Source: Megalobrama amblycephala (taxonomy: Eukaryota > Chordata > Actinopteri > Cypriniformes > Xenocyprididae). Taken from it: a DNA stretch of 64,000 nt. Positions within the stretch are counted from its first letter, which is position 1, and every line of letters starts with the position of its first letter. The position numbers were made by a program, and so were the translations under genes. Shown piece by piece: positions 1 through 12,060 of this stretch. The notes under the pieces were generated by a model that was not told the origin of the DNA, searched no databases, and worked only from the letters and a program-made list of their open reading frames with translations. The stretch spans positions 14,413,463-14,477,462 of the forward strand of contig NC_063057.1 of the NCBI RefSeq assembly GCF_018812025.1, in the 5' to 3' direction.

Positions 1-1846
1 ATAAAATCGCTTTGAAAACAGCTGACGAAAAGCAAAAGGTATTATTACATACACTTAATATCTAATGTTAAAGTTTGTTTTTACACTTATGCTCATTGGA
101 AGCAGGACTTGCCGACATCTTGAAAGTGACGACAAATATGGCATCTCACTGGGGTTGATCGAGGTACCCCGAGTTTACAGGTCGAATATCTGGCTTTGAG
201 TGGCATTCCGGATTTTTTTTCCAAGAACGAGGTGGGAAAAATTTAAAATTCAGTGCATGTCTGAAACACAGCATTATGCTGTCTTCAAGAGCTATCGTAA
301 ATTTCCTACTTCCCACTTGTGAAGTTGTGATTACGATATTGACGCATTCATTCATTGACAACCATATAAACATTGACCACGTTATCTAGATAGTCTGCTT
401 GCTGTCTCTTAGCTCTCCTTTTTGCTCTTTCCATCGCTTAACCTATATATCTACATTCCATCTCCATTATCATGAATCCCACGACACACAACAATAACAC
501 AGTTCAGATCATGTTGTCCTCCATTCTCAAGTTGTTGAATTTGTTGAATGATGGGCTTAAACGTTGACGTCGCTGTCAGCCATCTTACAACACTTCAGAG
601 TTACTACTGGCGGTGCGAGTGCAACCAGGAAAATAACCCTAGGGGAACATTTAGTTCTTGGGGAACCACCCTGGTCGCTAGTTCCTATAACAACCCGGTG
701 CGAAAGTCCCTAAGGAATAATGTACACTTCTAAAAAGAAATACATGTACTAAACTGATATCAACTGCTACCAAAAAGTGGATAGCAAGTAAAACACAGAC
801 AGGCAATTAATCAAACTTTCCTAGACAAACAAACTCAATTTTGCCATTGGTTGTTCTTGGGTCCTGGCATTATTTCCAGGCGGTTTTCTCTGCAGCTGCA
901 GAGCTGTATAAACTGGGTCACATATTTCACTGAAAAGAGGTGAAGTTAGATGGAGAACAGCCCTGTCGGCACACCTATCCCCTCTCCCTCCATTCTTTTC
1001 CAGGTCTGTTTCATGCCAAAAGAGCTGCGGAGCAGATGAGAGCTGGATGCCTCAACTATTTGGTCTTCTCTTATTTGCCCTTGTTGTCAATCCCATTTTT
1101 GTTCTCGTTCTTTCTCTGTCCATTTCAACTGGAGTTGAGTCTTAATGTTACGAAAGACTGGAATTGGCCCTTACTGAGAATTGCTGTTCTCGTTTTGCCT
1201 GGTCAACAGTATTTCTTTCCAAACAGACATTCTGCCTATCAAACAAACCTCTGAGTAATTTCCTGTTAGAAAAAGCTGTGCTAACTGAGACAATGTGCTT
1301 CAGTTACGTTGCATTACAGGATAGAAGGGTGGAGAAATAAAAAGAGATCTTATGACAAAGACAATAAAACTTAGTTAAAACAATCGCAGAACAATTTAGG
1401 AGGATCAGTCAACTCTTTGTAACTATATGTTTGTTTCTATTACTCTTTTCTGTGTAAATCACAGTGATTTGGTGGACAGTGTAGCTTTTTCAGGAAGACA
1501 TGCGGAAATCTTTGGAAGTAACTTTATAAAAGAACAGACTTTCTCAAGCATTAACAGACGCCTGGGGATTCAATTAGGAAAATGAGGCAGCCGTCTGGAG
1601 GTTAGTGCCTAGTCGTCTACGGAAGTGAGAGCAGTTAACAGCATATGAAAACATTTAAAGTGGTTTTGAAACAGTGACATTAGTAATTCGATGGTGACTC
1701 AACAATGGGCAGATCAAACAAAGAAAGAGATTTTGTTTATGGCCGCCTGGCCTTTGACAGTTTATGCCATGAAAAAAAATTGACATAAGGTGTAGGAAAA
1801 AAACCCACATTCAAGGAAAACAGTGAAAGTTATGAAATATATTATT
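1..1846. other. Unassigned sequence downstream of the decorin-like exon
   Basis: No LRR-coding exon, RNA gene or clear repeat family was recognised on either strand. It probably lies within the intron that follows the first coding exon of the decorin-like gene. Confidence 0.4.
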
Positions 1847-2010
1847 TAGTCCTGTCGAATCGATTAATCGCGATTAATCACATCTAACATAAAAGTCTGT
1901 AAATATGTGTATCTATGCATGGTGTGTATATATATACACACACACATTATATATTTACGTACATTTATGTTAGATGCGATTAATTGCGATTAATCGATTT
2001 GACAGGACTA
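1847..2010. mobile_element. Short palindromic MITE (164 bp)
   Basis: The ends are inverted repeats of about 45 bp. The left begins TAGTCCTGTCGAATCGATTA and the right ends AATCGATTTGACAGGACTA. Both arms contain two GATTAATCG-type motifs followed by the complementary ATCTAACATAAA/TTTATGTTAGAT. The loop is a TA/CA microsatellite. No coding capacity. Confidence 0.7.
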
Positions 2011-2099
2011 GTTTATAAAGACAAGTTTTGATGTTGGCTTGATAAAGCCTTTATTTGAAAGTTTAAAATAATTTAAAACAAAGTTTGAATGTTTTGCAG

Positions 2100-2900
2100 G
2101 AGATTACTAGATGGTTGCTAGGGTGTTCTGGGTGGTTGCTAAGGCTTTGCTAAGTTGTTCTGGGTGGTTCCAAATGTGCTGCTATGCAGTTCCTTAGGTG
2201 TTGCTTTTCTATGGTGTTCTGAGTGTTTGCTAGCATGTTTCAGCATTAGTCTCAGTGGTTGCTAAGCATTTCAAAGTGGTTGCAAGGGTATCTTGGGTGG
2301 TTGCTAGGCTGGTGTTTGAGAGTTATGCTGGTTTCTAGTTTCTACTTTGAAGTTTGAAGGTTTTGCAGGTCAGACAAATAGACAGAAGGACAATCGGATA
2401 GACTGCTAGACAGTTTCTAGGGCTTTACAATGTTGTTCTGGGTGGCTCCAAGTATGTTGCTTGGGTGTTGCTAAGGCATTGCTAGGGGGTTTCTATGGTG
2501 TAAAGGGTGGTTGCTAGTGTGTTGCTGGGTGGTTTATAGGCAGGTGTTTGAGTGTTCTGCGTGGTTGCTTCGGCGTTACTAGGCAGTTTGAAGTTTTAAG
2601 GTTTTACAAGTCAGGCAAATAGACCATCAGATAAATTGACAGATGGTTTCTACGGCTTTGCAAGGTTGCTTTGGGTGGTTCTGAGCATGTTGCTAGGTGG
2701 TTGTTAAGGCATTACTAGGTGGTTTCTATGGTGTTCTTAGTGGTTTCTAATGTGTTGCTAGAACATTGTAAGGTGGCTGCAAGGTTGTCCTTGGTTTCTG
2801 CTAGGCAGATGCTTGAGTGTTCTGCATGGTTGCTAGGGTGTTGCAAGTCAGTTGCTTGGGTGTTCCGGATGGTTGCTAGGGTATTAAATTACAGTTTTCC
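2100..2900. repeat. GGTTGCTAGG-type minisatellite with a longer-period structure
   Basis: Dozens of degenerate copies of GGTTGCTAGGGTGTTCTGGG occur in a row. A longer unit of about 240 bp is visible: 'gaagtttgaaggttttgca' followed by 'caaatagac' near 2345 recurs as 'gaagttttaaggttttaca' near 2590. Scattered relatives of the short motif occur near 34975 and 39735. Confidence 0.75.
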
Positions 2901-3150
2901 AGATAGAGAAAGTACTTTCCAGTTTTTATAAACATTATGTAGGCTATCAGACAGTTAGCAAACAGACTGTGGCCGGTCTCTGGATTTACTCGTAAAGTCA
3001 ACGAGTTTGTTATTGCCATTGATCATTTTACCATGTTGCCCAAAACCAGGCAGAAAGTGGTACCACATAGTGGTACTGGTATAAAAAATATCACATAAAA
3101 CATATGCAGCTTTCATCAAGCAGTCTAGTCTAGTGTCATAAAGTGTTTAC

Positions 3151-3412
3151 CTAGATCAGAACACTGGGACACTCGCAGATGGCACTGGCATCGGAAGGGG
3201 CAGACAAGTCCATCAGGTACAAAATCTCGATCAACTTCCACAGGTGGCAACTTAATGGGTGGTCTACGAGTCACAATCAAAGTATCATCTCCTGAGCCCG
3301 TTTCGTCCTCCATCATGAAGTCCATGAAGCCAGACTGACGGAAGGGAAGAGCCCAGCATACGGACACCAAAAGCAGGGAAAGACAGGCCGATTTCATGTT
3401 GCTGATGAAGGC
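3151..3412 (-). CDS. dcn: First coding exon of a class I small leucine-rich proteoglycan, decorin-like (partial gene)
   Basis: Exon with acceptor AG at 3414-3413 after a pyrimidine-rich run, 15 nt of 5'UTR, ATG at 3397-3395, and donor GTAAAC starting at 3150. It encodes 82 codons plus one base (phase 1). Residues 1-16 are a signal peptide ending VCWA. Next is a propeptide-like segment LPFRQSGFMDFMME and then DETGSGDD, where Ser35-Gly36 in an acidic setting is a likely glycosaminoglycan attachment site. Cys66, 70, 72 and 79 form CX3CXCX6C, the class I SLRP cap. CPFRCQCHLRV and DFM-EDE fit decorin better than biglycan (DFTLDD) or asporin, from memory of the families. Decorin is a secreted collagen-fibril-binding proteoglycan. 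The LRR exons are not in positions 1-3150 and must lie beyond the window. The remaining doubt is decorin versus biglycan or asporin. Confidence 0.8.
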
Positions 3413-3916
3413 CTGAAAGGTAAAATGGAGAAGAGAAGGGGTTAAAGGTGAGGGGTGATACGCTGGGTGGTGTCTCAGGATCTGTGATGGTGAGGGGTTA
3501 AAAGTCAAATGACAGATGTAGAGTGCATGAATGTGACTTAGCAGTGTGGGTTATAACTAGGCAGAGGTCAGGGGTCAAATGTAGGCGTGTTTGAGTTTAG
3601 AGGTCTCTGGTGGTTATGGCTGTATAACTTTTTATGGTGTTAGACTGATGGTTAGATTTATATCACTAAATGCATTACTATATATTTAATAAAAAAAGAA
3701 GGAGATAAAATACATTAAAAAAACCTTGGGGGTTGAAATAAAGTATTTTTATTCATTTAGATAAACATTCTTCTTAAAAATGTTTTTTAATCACTACTGG
3801 TATTTGTAATGAAGGGAATGAAACCATTAAATCAAATGCTGTAAACCAGGGGGGTTTTGCCTAGGACCTTAAAATATGATCTCCTTGAGAGGGACTCCCT
3901 TCAAATTGGCATAAAA

Positions 3917-4300
3917 TATGGTATTGTTCAAAAGTTTGGGGCCAGAAATTTTACTTTTATTCAGCCAGTATTACTTTTATTCGGTAAGGATGCATTAAAT
4001 TGATCAAAAGCGACAGCAAAGACATTGTTACAAAAGATTTTGTCAAATAAATTAAGTTCTTTTGAACTTTCTATTCATCGAAGAATTCTAAAAAATGTAT
4101 TGCAGTTCACAGAAAAATATTATAAAAAATAAGAAATAATAATAAATGTCTATTGAGCACCAAATCAGCATATTAGAATGATTTCAAAAGGATCATGTGA
4201 CACAAAAGACTGGAGTAACGATGCTGAAGAATAGAATTAATCAATAAACTGTCAATAGAATAAATGAATTGTGATTAATGTCATGAAAGCAAAATTAAAT
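3917..4300. repeat. Old dispersed fish repeat ('TTCAAAAGTTTGGGG' family)
   Basis: It begins GTTCAAAAGTTTGGGGCC and contains GGATGCATTAAATTGATC, CTTTTGAACTTTCTATTC, AATCAGCATATTAGAATG and GGATCATGTGAC. I recognise these as a very common teleost interspersed repeat. A complementary end (CCTAAACTTTTGAATGGTA) lies at about 37897-37915. Boundaries are approximate. Confidence 0.65.
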
Positions 4301-5396
4301 GGTAATAATTTCAAATAGTAATTAAAAAACATTGTGTTAGATTCAAATATTCCATGCAGCCCCCCGTGTGTCCCTGGACCCCAGTTTGAAAACCCCTGCC
4401 ATAAACTGTTAAAAAGACAATCCAGCACAGTATATTTATGAAAACTGTTAATCTGAGTTGACCAAACTCATTCATGCCTTCAGTCAGGAAAAATAAAACC
4501 ATCTCAGAGAGAGTGCACAAAGTTGTCCACGAGCCCGCACATAAACATATGTCTGAGGAGAAGCTGGATGTCGTTGAATGACGAGGAAATTGTAAAGTAG
4601 GTACAGTAACTCCCAGAGCCCAGTTTGTCTTTCTAGGGTCATCTCAGGTCCATGTAATCAACATACAGCATAATTACAGTAGTTCAAATCCTCAAGGCGG
4701 CCACGTCACTTGGACAATGAATAACCACGGTGCCTCTGTTGTTAAACTCTGGAAACCCAGGAACTGACCTCGACAACCTTTTGGAAAAGGTTCTTTGTCC
4801 TAATTCCTCAAGCAGTAGAAGACAGTGATGCATACATTTAATCTTAGTGCAAACCTATATAAGATGAATTTGGCAACACATTCCATTGTTGGAACCGTAA
4901 AAGACTTCAATTGGAAACATGGATAATCACTATTTATAGCCAATATTTACAAGCAAACAGAGCGTAGATCCAAAAAATCATCTCAAAAGACCAACTTCAA
5001 AAACTGAAGAAAATTAATCGGAAGTTTCAAACTCCTGCAAGTCTTATACACTAATGGCAAATGCATGGCAAGTGACCTTCAACCTCAGATTCCTTGTTAC
5101 TGGTGATTTACATCACATGACAAAATGTTGAAACAATTTTCTAGGGTTCCTCCAGTTCAACCACAACCAGTATCCATGTTTCAAGAGAGACAATAAGAAA
5201 TTGCAGTTTTATTCAATGGCATTTCAAAACAGTAACTTACTGACCTCAATTTAGACATGCTATTTAATGTAATGTTACGTTTCCAGGCCTATATCCATCC
5301 ACTTCGACACCTTTAATTACCTTTGACCCAGTGGGCAATGAGACGCTTTGAGCAAACACACTGCAGAATTACTTTGCCCTTTAACATTTAAGTATT

Positions 5397-5497
5397 TGAT
5401 AGATTTACAGTGCTTTCAAGGTTGTTTTATGTACGTGAGTCCCTGGGAATTGAACCCATGGCCTTGTGCCATGCTCTACCAGTTAAGCCATACGAAC
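5397..5497 (-). mobile_element. tRNA-derived SINE fragment
   Basis: On the minus strand a tRNA-like head is readable. A box-A-like TGGCTTAACTGGTAGAGC is followed by box-B-like GGGTTCAATTCCC, then GGGACTCACGTACATAA and a tail with ACTGTAAAT. This is the head of a SINE common in cyprinids. It is decayed (no intact cloverleaf), so it is not called as a functional tRNA gene. Another copy of the 3' end lies near 44874. Confidence 0.65.
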
Positions 5498-6394
5498 CCC
5501 TTCTATATGTATTCCCAGCAGGAATGATGCCATAGTAAGAGTTTAGAACATCAGGACCTGGTCAGCAGAAAGAAAAGCCCTTTGAGCATTACAGGCTGTC
5601 ACCACGAGCGATTTTGTTTGAAGGGGGATCATGGGAAGCTGCTGAAGCATTTGAGTTGCGTCCTGTCAACAAACCGCAGGCTGCTATGAGAGCCAGGCAA
5701 ACAGACAAGACAGATTGATGGTGTCGTGCTGTTGTTGGGAAAGTGCAGGCAGGGTCCAAAGCGCCAATCACATGCGGCAATCACAAAAAAAAGGAGTACT
5801 TGGGTTTTGGCGAATAAATAAATTTGTAGTCTCAGACGTCACGTTCGTGTACAATTGGCTGAATATCTGAAGCAAAAGGCACACAAAATGGGAAACACTT
5901 CTGGAGTTTAGTAGTCGTCATATGATTGGTTGAATTCTACAGGATTTCCCAGAAACGTGTGTGTCGGGTTCTTCAATGGGAAACAAAGCTGTCATGAAGC
6001 CAAACCCCCTCATGGAAGAGGAAATCCGTCATGCTTATCAGGATCAACTAAACACTGGATTTTCAAAAGTATGCGAAGTTTGCGGCGACTTTGTTGCAGT
6101 AAACTTGGACAACGTTATTGAATGAATATTTTATTAGATGCACGGCAGTCTCTTAACATAAGGACATCTACTTTTCATTTTCATGCTCCTAAAAATGACG
6201 AGGAACAAAGCGAACTGTGATTGGTTAGTTTACATGTCAGTCAGATGTAGGCGGTCCTTGGCCAGTTAAAGCTGCAATGGAGTCCAGCCCTTCTGCCATT
6301 AGTCTAAATGTCTTGTTATGCGAAACTAATAAATTGGTAACTTATAAGAAACTTCAACATAAAACTTAATGTGCCGACCACCAAAACAAAATAT

Positions 6395-6705
6395 TAGGAA
6401 CAGGTGAACATGATTTCACCAAGTACAACACGTTCCTGGATCAACATCTTTGGAACAACATTTCAATCGACCAATCAGATTTGAGGGACAAGTTTACCAT
6501 TTATATCAAGTTTAGGCTTACAACCTGAGTTAGGTGCTTCCACAACAGTGTTATTCAACTATCATTTCCCTTTGATTTTAGGGATAAGTTATGGGTAGGG
6601 TTAGGTTTAGGGGTTGGAAAAAGGTTAGGACTAAATTTTCAGATAGGAATGCTGTTCCAGGATCAACAAAATATGTTGATCCAGGAACATGTCTTACTTG
6701 GAAAA
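6395..6705 (+). mobile_element. Dispersed inverted-repeat element, copy 1
   Basis: Both ends contain complementary forms of GTTGATCCAGGAACATG: ACACGTTCCTGGATCAAC on the left and ATGTTGATCCAGGAACATG on the right. The interior has GGGTAGGGTTAGGTTTAGGG. A related copy lies in the opposite orientation at about 47846-48118. No coding capacity. Confidence 0.6.
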
Positions 6706-7899
6706 ATCACGGTGACCATATAACAGTATGTGTGATTTTAATTTATATAAATATTTTTTTAAAAATATCTATATATTTTTAGATTTTAAAATATATTGCT
6801 TTTATACATTTATCTGTACATTATGTTTTTATACATAATTAAAAAATGTAAAATAAAAATAATGCAAACTACAGTTTAATGGCTGGTAAGAAAAATGTAT
6901 TCCTGGTAAATTTTCTCAATTCACTCGCTACATGGAACCGCAGATCCCATCAAAGAGAAAGCAGCCGAAGATCGACTCAACAGGAAGGATGCTATGTCTG
7001 TATCTTCTCAGCAGGAACCAATGGAAAAGTGTCAGATGGCTCAATGTGACAACGATTATCAGGACTGAGCTGAAATAAACTTGAGATATGATTTTTCACA
7101 AACACAGTTCTGTGCCTAACTATCAGCTTCTGCCAGGCTGTTACAGGCCCTCGGCTTTGATTTCTCTCCGTTTGCGGGCTGGGCAACAGTCTGATCCAAC
7201 TGAAGTGTTTCACAGAATCCAGAATCAGCACTGGCCTGTTTCTGGTTTTATAAATGTGGGCTTTTAATAATCAAGAGGAGAAAGGAAAATTTCCATTTTA
7301 ACTCTCACGTTCTCTCTTACTCGATCCATTTCTGCCCTTGATTTCACTCTACCTTCTTGTCTTTCTTGAGGTCTGGGTTGTGTCAGAGCAGGTCTGATTT
7401 GTTTCTGCAGAGAAAAAAGGGAGGGTTGACACCTCCAGTTTTCTCTTTCTCTCACTCAATCAACCATATTTTGTCTTGATGTATGCAAACATCCTTAAAC
7501 AAAAATAAATTTAAGAGGCCAAAAGACATGGACCTGTTTTGATAGAACGTCTTATAATAATACATAATATAGGCAGTGTAGACTGACACCACAGCTAACA
7601 TAAATAGCTTATATACTGTATACACTACAGGTGGTTTATGTTATAAAACTGTAACATTAGTTTGTTCAGTAATTATAGTTCTGCACTGTATCATTCAGAC
7701 TGCATTGTGTCTTAGAAAGGTTGACTTATCCAAACATAAGTGATTTATTGGATAATGTGGAGATGAGGTCATGTAAGCAAACGCAGATTACAATGTTGAT
7801 GTTACTATGTAGTAGTGTAGTAGAACATGCACCCTACATGCAACTTGTAAGTACACATTAATTACCTGTTGCAATTAATTGTATTGACATATAACACTT

Positions 7900-8232
7900 T
7901 TTAGTACAAAAACAAATAAATCTTACCAAGTATTTGTCTCGTTTTCCAGCAAAATGTCTAAACATTCCATTTCAAATTAAGATAAATTTAACAAAATGAC
8001 TTAAGATAATTGTTTTCTGTAAAATGTCTTGTGAGTTTATTCTTTAAAAAAATCTTGTTGTTAAAGAACTAATTTTAATAGTTTTTTTTTTTTTTTTTTT
8101 TGCATGCGTGTATATTGAAAAAAAAAAGACTTAATATATTAAGTAAAGTAAATGTATCTTGATTTAAGAATGTTTAGATGTTTTACTGGAAAACAAGAAA
8201 AAAAATACTGAGTAAGAAAATTGTTTGCAGTG
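7900..8232. mobile_element. Degenerate MITE with complementary arms around poly-T
   Basis: The left arm has TGTCTCGTTTTCCAGCAAAA and AAACATTC. The right arm has the complements GAATGTTTAGATG and TTTTACTGGAAAACAAG. Between them is a run of about 18 T. The layout matches a common teleost MITE type. Boundaries are approximate. Confidence 0.5.
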
Positions 8233-8335
8233 TATCTTGTATATTGACCAACAGATACATTTGGTTTAAGTTACATATAGAAAATAGAATGCAGCTCTAC
8301 TTTTCTTAGTTTCTTCTTTGTTCACTCTCTCTTTA

Positions 8336-8370
<35 letters not shown>
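8336..8370. repeat. CT/CA microsatellite
   Basis: A run of CT dinucleotides followed directly by about nine CA dinucleotides. Confidence 0.9.
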
Positions 8371-10581
8371 GATTCATTGACCTGCTGCTCCTTTCAGCAA
8401 TGACTCACAGAAAGGTATTTACAGGCTACAGGACATTTGAAACATATGTGCTCCCTTCATTTTAAAACACACATAGACGGTCCAATCTTATCGATGCACC
8501 CTGAAAACAGCCTCTTATTTATGAAAGCATTCATCCACTAAAAGTTCTAAAATACCACTAATTCCCCAAACACTGAGATAATGTTTCAGAAATGTAATTA
8601 TCTGCTCATTCCAATGAGACATGTATCAAAACAAAAGCACATAAAGACATCATGCTAAAAGGATAAAAAAACGAAATATGTGGACTTATTATTCAGCTCA
8701 ACAAACTGCACTCCTGGACTACACCAACATACAAGGGCTTTGACCACTCTGCCCTCTGCGGTCAAACTGGTTCCAGACCACTAAACCAAACTCCAAAGCA
8801 TCTGCCAGAGCACAATTAGACTTTCTCACAGATCAAAACCATGGTTAAACCCATCAAAAAAAAATGTTTTTTCTTCAAAAGACCCAACCACGAAAGCCAC
8901 AAAAAGTCATTCAGATGTTGAATAAGCAATTATATACTGAAGGACGGCTGATTATTTCGGCCCATAAGAAAATGAATGAAAAAAAGCTTTGAGTCCATGA
9001 CCATGACTGTAATGTCCTTGATTTAAGGCAACAAATTTAGTCAATCCTACTTCAATGACTTATTTACATACAAGCACTCTTTCCTCTCACTTCCTCTTTC
9101 CATGGCAACTGCCCAGCCATCTGTCATAAGCAACTGCTTTGACTTTGGTCCAAATCTCCCATTTCTTTTCCTCAAAGGGTTAAAAGGCGAGAAAGCAGAC
9201 ACTGACCAGCATGGCTACCATTTATTGACTCTCTCTTTCTAACATCACCAAATGGAGACCTTTGGCTTCCACAGAATATTTATTGCATGGCCTGAGGATG
9301 TTGTCTTTGAAGGGAGGAAGAGAGGGTTTCCTGTCATGGTACAAACAGTGTACGTGGGTTCTGTTCACAATTAATGAAAGTTATAAGCCATGAAAAAAAG
9401 AGAAGTAACATTTTTTCCAACCCTAGCCCCAACCCCTAACCCCAACAAGTTTTTCATTATTACTGTGTAGTTCCATTATATGACACCCACAAATTGATAG
9501 TTCAGACAGTGACATCTCAAGATTACAAATTTACCCACTTCTAAAAACTTAAATTCCCATAAACCTTCAGCTACCTCTTCCTCTCCCCCCTCCGAATGTT
9601 TTGAGTTAGCTGGGAATTTTGTGGTGGGATTACCAGGAAGTGCCTTGTCAAACTTGCCTACGATTGGAAGGAAGCTATATCATTAAAAGATTAATGAGAC
9701 ACCGGTCCCACACTCTCACTCTCTCCATCTCTTTTTTTCTCCTTCTGAGTGCTTTTATCTTTCAGCCGATATGGCTCAAGGCACTTTGGCTTCCACGCCA
9801 TGGATAAAGAGTTTAGGATGCGACTTCGAGCGAGTGGAGGCAAGCAGACGCAAAGCGAGGCCAGAGGACAAAACTTCTCTCCAGACAGGTCTATCTGAGG
9901 AGAGCACTGTTAGAAATCCTCTAGTGTTTTCAGGCCTTACATGAACTCTCTCTAAATGCCAAGTGGTGCACAAAAGGAAGAAAAACTGGGATGGAAAAGT
10001 CAGGACTCACAGCTTGAGAATAAGGGCACTCGAAAAGTTAATGGCTTTTTCACAACAGTGAGTTTGTGAGGGATTTCACAGAGCAGGAATACTTGTCACA
10101 ATTTGGAAAAGATAGAAAATGCCCTGTACTCTCAAACTGAACAGCAAATAAAATCACATCGGCAGTCAGTTTGCATGAGCATGCACTTTTCTGGCTTGAA
10201 ATACAGATGATGGTTTTCTAATCAGAATGCAAACATGACCTTAATCCACATGCAAACCAACCATAACTATTAACAAGGTAAAAACATTTAGGGATCTTTT
10301 CTCAATTGCACTGAATTGTTTAATCTAGAATGAATCAAATTCACTGAAATCTTCACTTAAAAGCAAACAGTCAAACCAATGCAAAGTCCTCATTTCTGCA
10401 CCATGCTTTAATGATCTGCAGAAACCACCAAACCGCAGATTCCCGAGGGGTAATACCCACATTTCATCAGTGCAAACCTTCAACCTCTCTTTGAGACGGT
10501 CAGTCTGTTCTCTTAATCAAAATCCATACTTTTCAGCACTCAGAGGAGTTAACAGGAAAGCTTGCGGTGAGTTGATCTTAC

Positions 10582-10700
10582 CTGTACGTACAGGAGCGCG
10601 TAGAGCGGCAGACGAAGATCCGCAAATCCAGAGAGGGCTGGAGCCGATGTGCAGCGAGGCAGGCCGAGGGCTGATCACTGTGTGGACGCCTGCAGCCAAG
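10582..10700 (-). other. Candidate non-coding first exon of the decorin-like gene
   Basis: On the minus strand a GC-richer stretch ends in a near-ideal splice donor, CAG|GTAAGAT, with the last exon base at 10582. The coding exon at 3412 begins with only 15 nt of 5'UTR after a splice acceptor, so at least one upstream non-coding exon on this strand is required, and this is the best-looking donor I noticed upstream. The implied intron is about 7.2 kb. The 5' boundary is not visible; 10700 is a nominal limit. This is inference from splice signals only. Confidence 0.35.
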
Positions 10701-10718
10701 ATCAGGCAGGTGTGCTCT

Positions 10719-10815
10719 GTCACGGGGGGAGGGGATGGAGAGAAGGACAGAGAGGGAGAGAGAGAGGACGAGTGAAGGGAGGGAGGGAAGAAAAGGAGAG
10801 AGGGAGGGGTTGATT
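10719..10815 (-). promoter_or_regulatory. Polypurine/polypyrimidine tract upstream of candidate exon 1
   Basis: The plus strand is almost entirely G and A here (GAGAGGGAGAGAGAGAGG, GGGAGGGAGGGAAG), so the minus strand is a homopyrimidine tract just upstream of the candidate first exon. A second pyrimidine block (CTCCCTCCCTCCCTCCCTC) lies on the plus strand at about 11009-11028. A long homopurine/homopyrimidine stretch is a known feature of mammalian decorin promoters; applying it here is by analogy. A core TATA box is not convincingly visible. Confidence 0.3.
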
Positions 10816-12060
10816 TCTTCGTCCCTTTCAAATGAGACAATTGGAGAAGAACTTCCCCCGGTCTGGAGCGGTCCAAAAGCAGTTGGAACAAGAAAAACGA
10901 GGGGGAAAAAAGTTGGGAGACGAGAGGCTGGGACTATACAGGCATTGGCAGACTCCCATACTGTGTCATCTGGTAAAGATAGGGAATTCTGGATACAACA
11001 AAAGCGTCTCCCTCCCTCCCTCCCTCTCGCGTACTCTTTCGGTGGACTTCATGCTGCTTTTTTGCGTGGTGGAAACATTCCCCTCCTTTCCACCCACCAT
11101 ACTTTTGTTTCTTTTGAAACAAGAAACTTTTTCTGTGACCCGTAACCTCAACCGCACACACACGTAAAGCATTTCCAAATCCGTATTAGGCTTGTTTATT
11201 TGTACTGAGTAACAGGCATGGAAGAGCATTGAATGTGCAAATGGAGGTACCCAGAATGGAGAAGGAGGAGTTGGCTTGAGTTCAGCTAGTTACTGAAATC
11301 AAGACCCAGTTTTTCTTCTCTCTGTATCTTTCTTTATTTCGGTTATTCTACACTGCCTGACTTTCTCTCTTTTTTCTTTCGAAATTGAAAGACTGCTGAA
11401 TTGGTACGATTCAATCCTCCTAAATCAGATTGGGCTTTTGTGGCACATTTTCAGGAGACAGGAAAGATAAGCTGTACTTTTGGAAAGGGATTAGTATTTC
11501 AGTCTCAAGCCTTGTTCACACTGACGGCGATTTTATCACACCGCATTACTGGCTATTTGAAAAGCTTTTGAATATCTGATCACAAATGAGATTTCAAGGA
11601 AAAATAACGTCATTCGATTGTGACAACGAAGGAATATATTATACAAAGTGCATCAGTTTATATTACTTCATATCATGATTAATTAATTATTTATTATTAA
11701 CGAACAATTATCAATGCAAAAAATTAAATTTAGAATGACAAGAATTTAGTTTACCGAATAAAATAAATACATTCAAACTCATTCATATTCATAGGTATTC
11801 ACATGCAAATTGCAAATTTTGGTATGTTTATATATACTCTGAACATGTGTGCATACAATATGGATGTAATGACAGCATGTAAAACATAAAATTATTTGCA
11901 TATGCACATCTTTATGAATGTAAAAATCTTCCATTTAACTATATATATTTTTATAAATATATTTTTGAGACCCTAACTGCACCCCGACCACAATCCTAAT
12001 CACTACTCAAATTTATTTTAGAATTTAAAATAATAATAAAAATAAAATAATAAAATATTA
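10816..12060. other. Intergenic sequence between the decorin-like promoter region and the Tc1-like element
   Basis: After the pyrimidine-rich block near 11.0 kb the sequence becomes AT-rich and unassigned. No supported exon, RNA gene or complete mobile element. Confidence 0.4.

Larger units (their letters stand above)
3413..10581 (-). other. Presumed intron 1 of the decorin-like gene and its repeats
   Basis: If exon 1 is at 10.6 kb, this is its first intron. It holds an old dispersed repeat (3917-4300), a tRNA-headed SINE (5397-5497), an inverted-repeat element (6395-6705), a MITE with a poly-T interior (7900-8232) and a short CT/CA microsatellite (8336-8370). The remaining stretches, including 4.4-5.4 kb, 6.7-7.8 kb and 8.4-10.5 kb, show no convincing coding exon or other recognisable element. 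If the exon 1 call is wrong, part of this is intergenic. Confidence 0.4.

Noticed and set aside
5397..5497. Functional tRNA gene on the minus strand
   Set aside because: A and B box motifs are present but the arms do not pair properly and a SINE tail follows, so it is a SINE head.
10470..11229. Several overlapping open frames on both strands
   Set aside because: Low-complexity GA/CT composition removes stops. No recognisable domain; better read as promoter and 5'UTR sequence.
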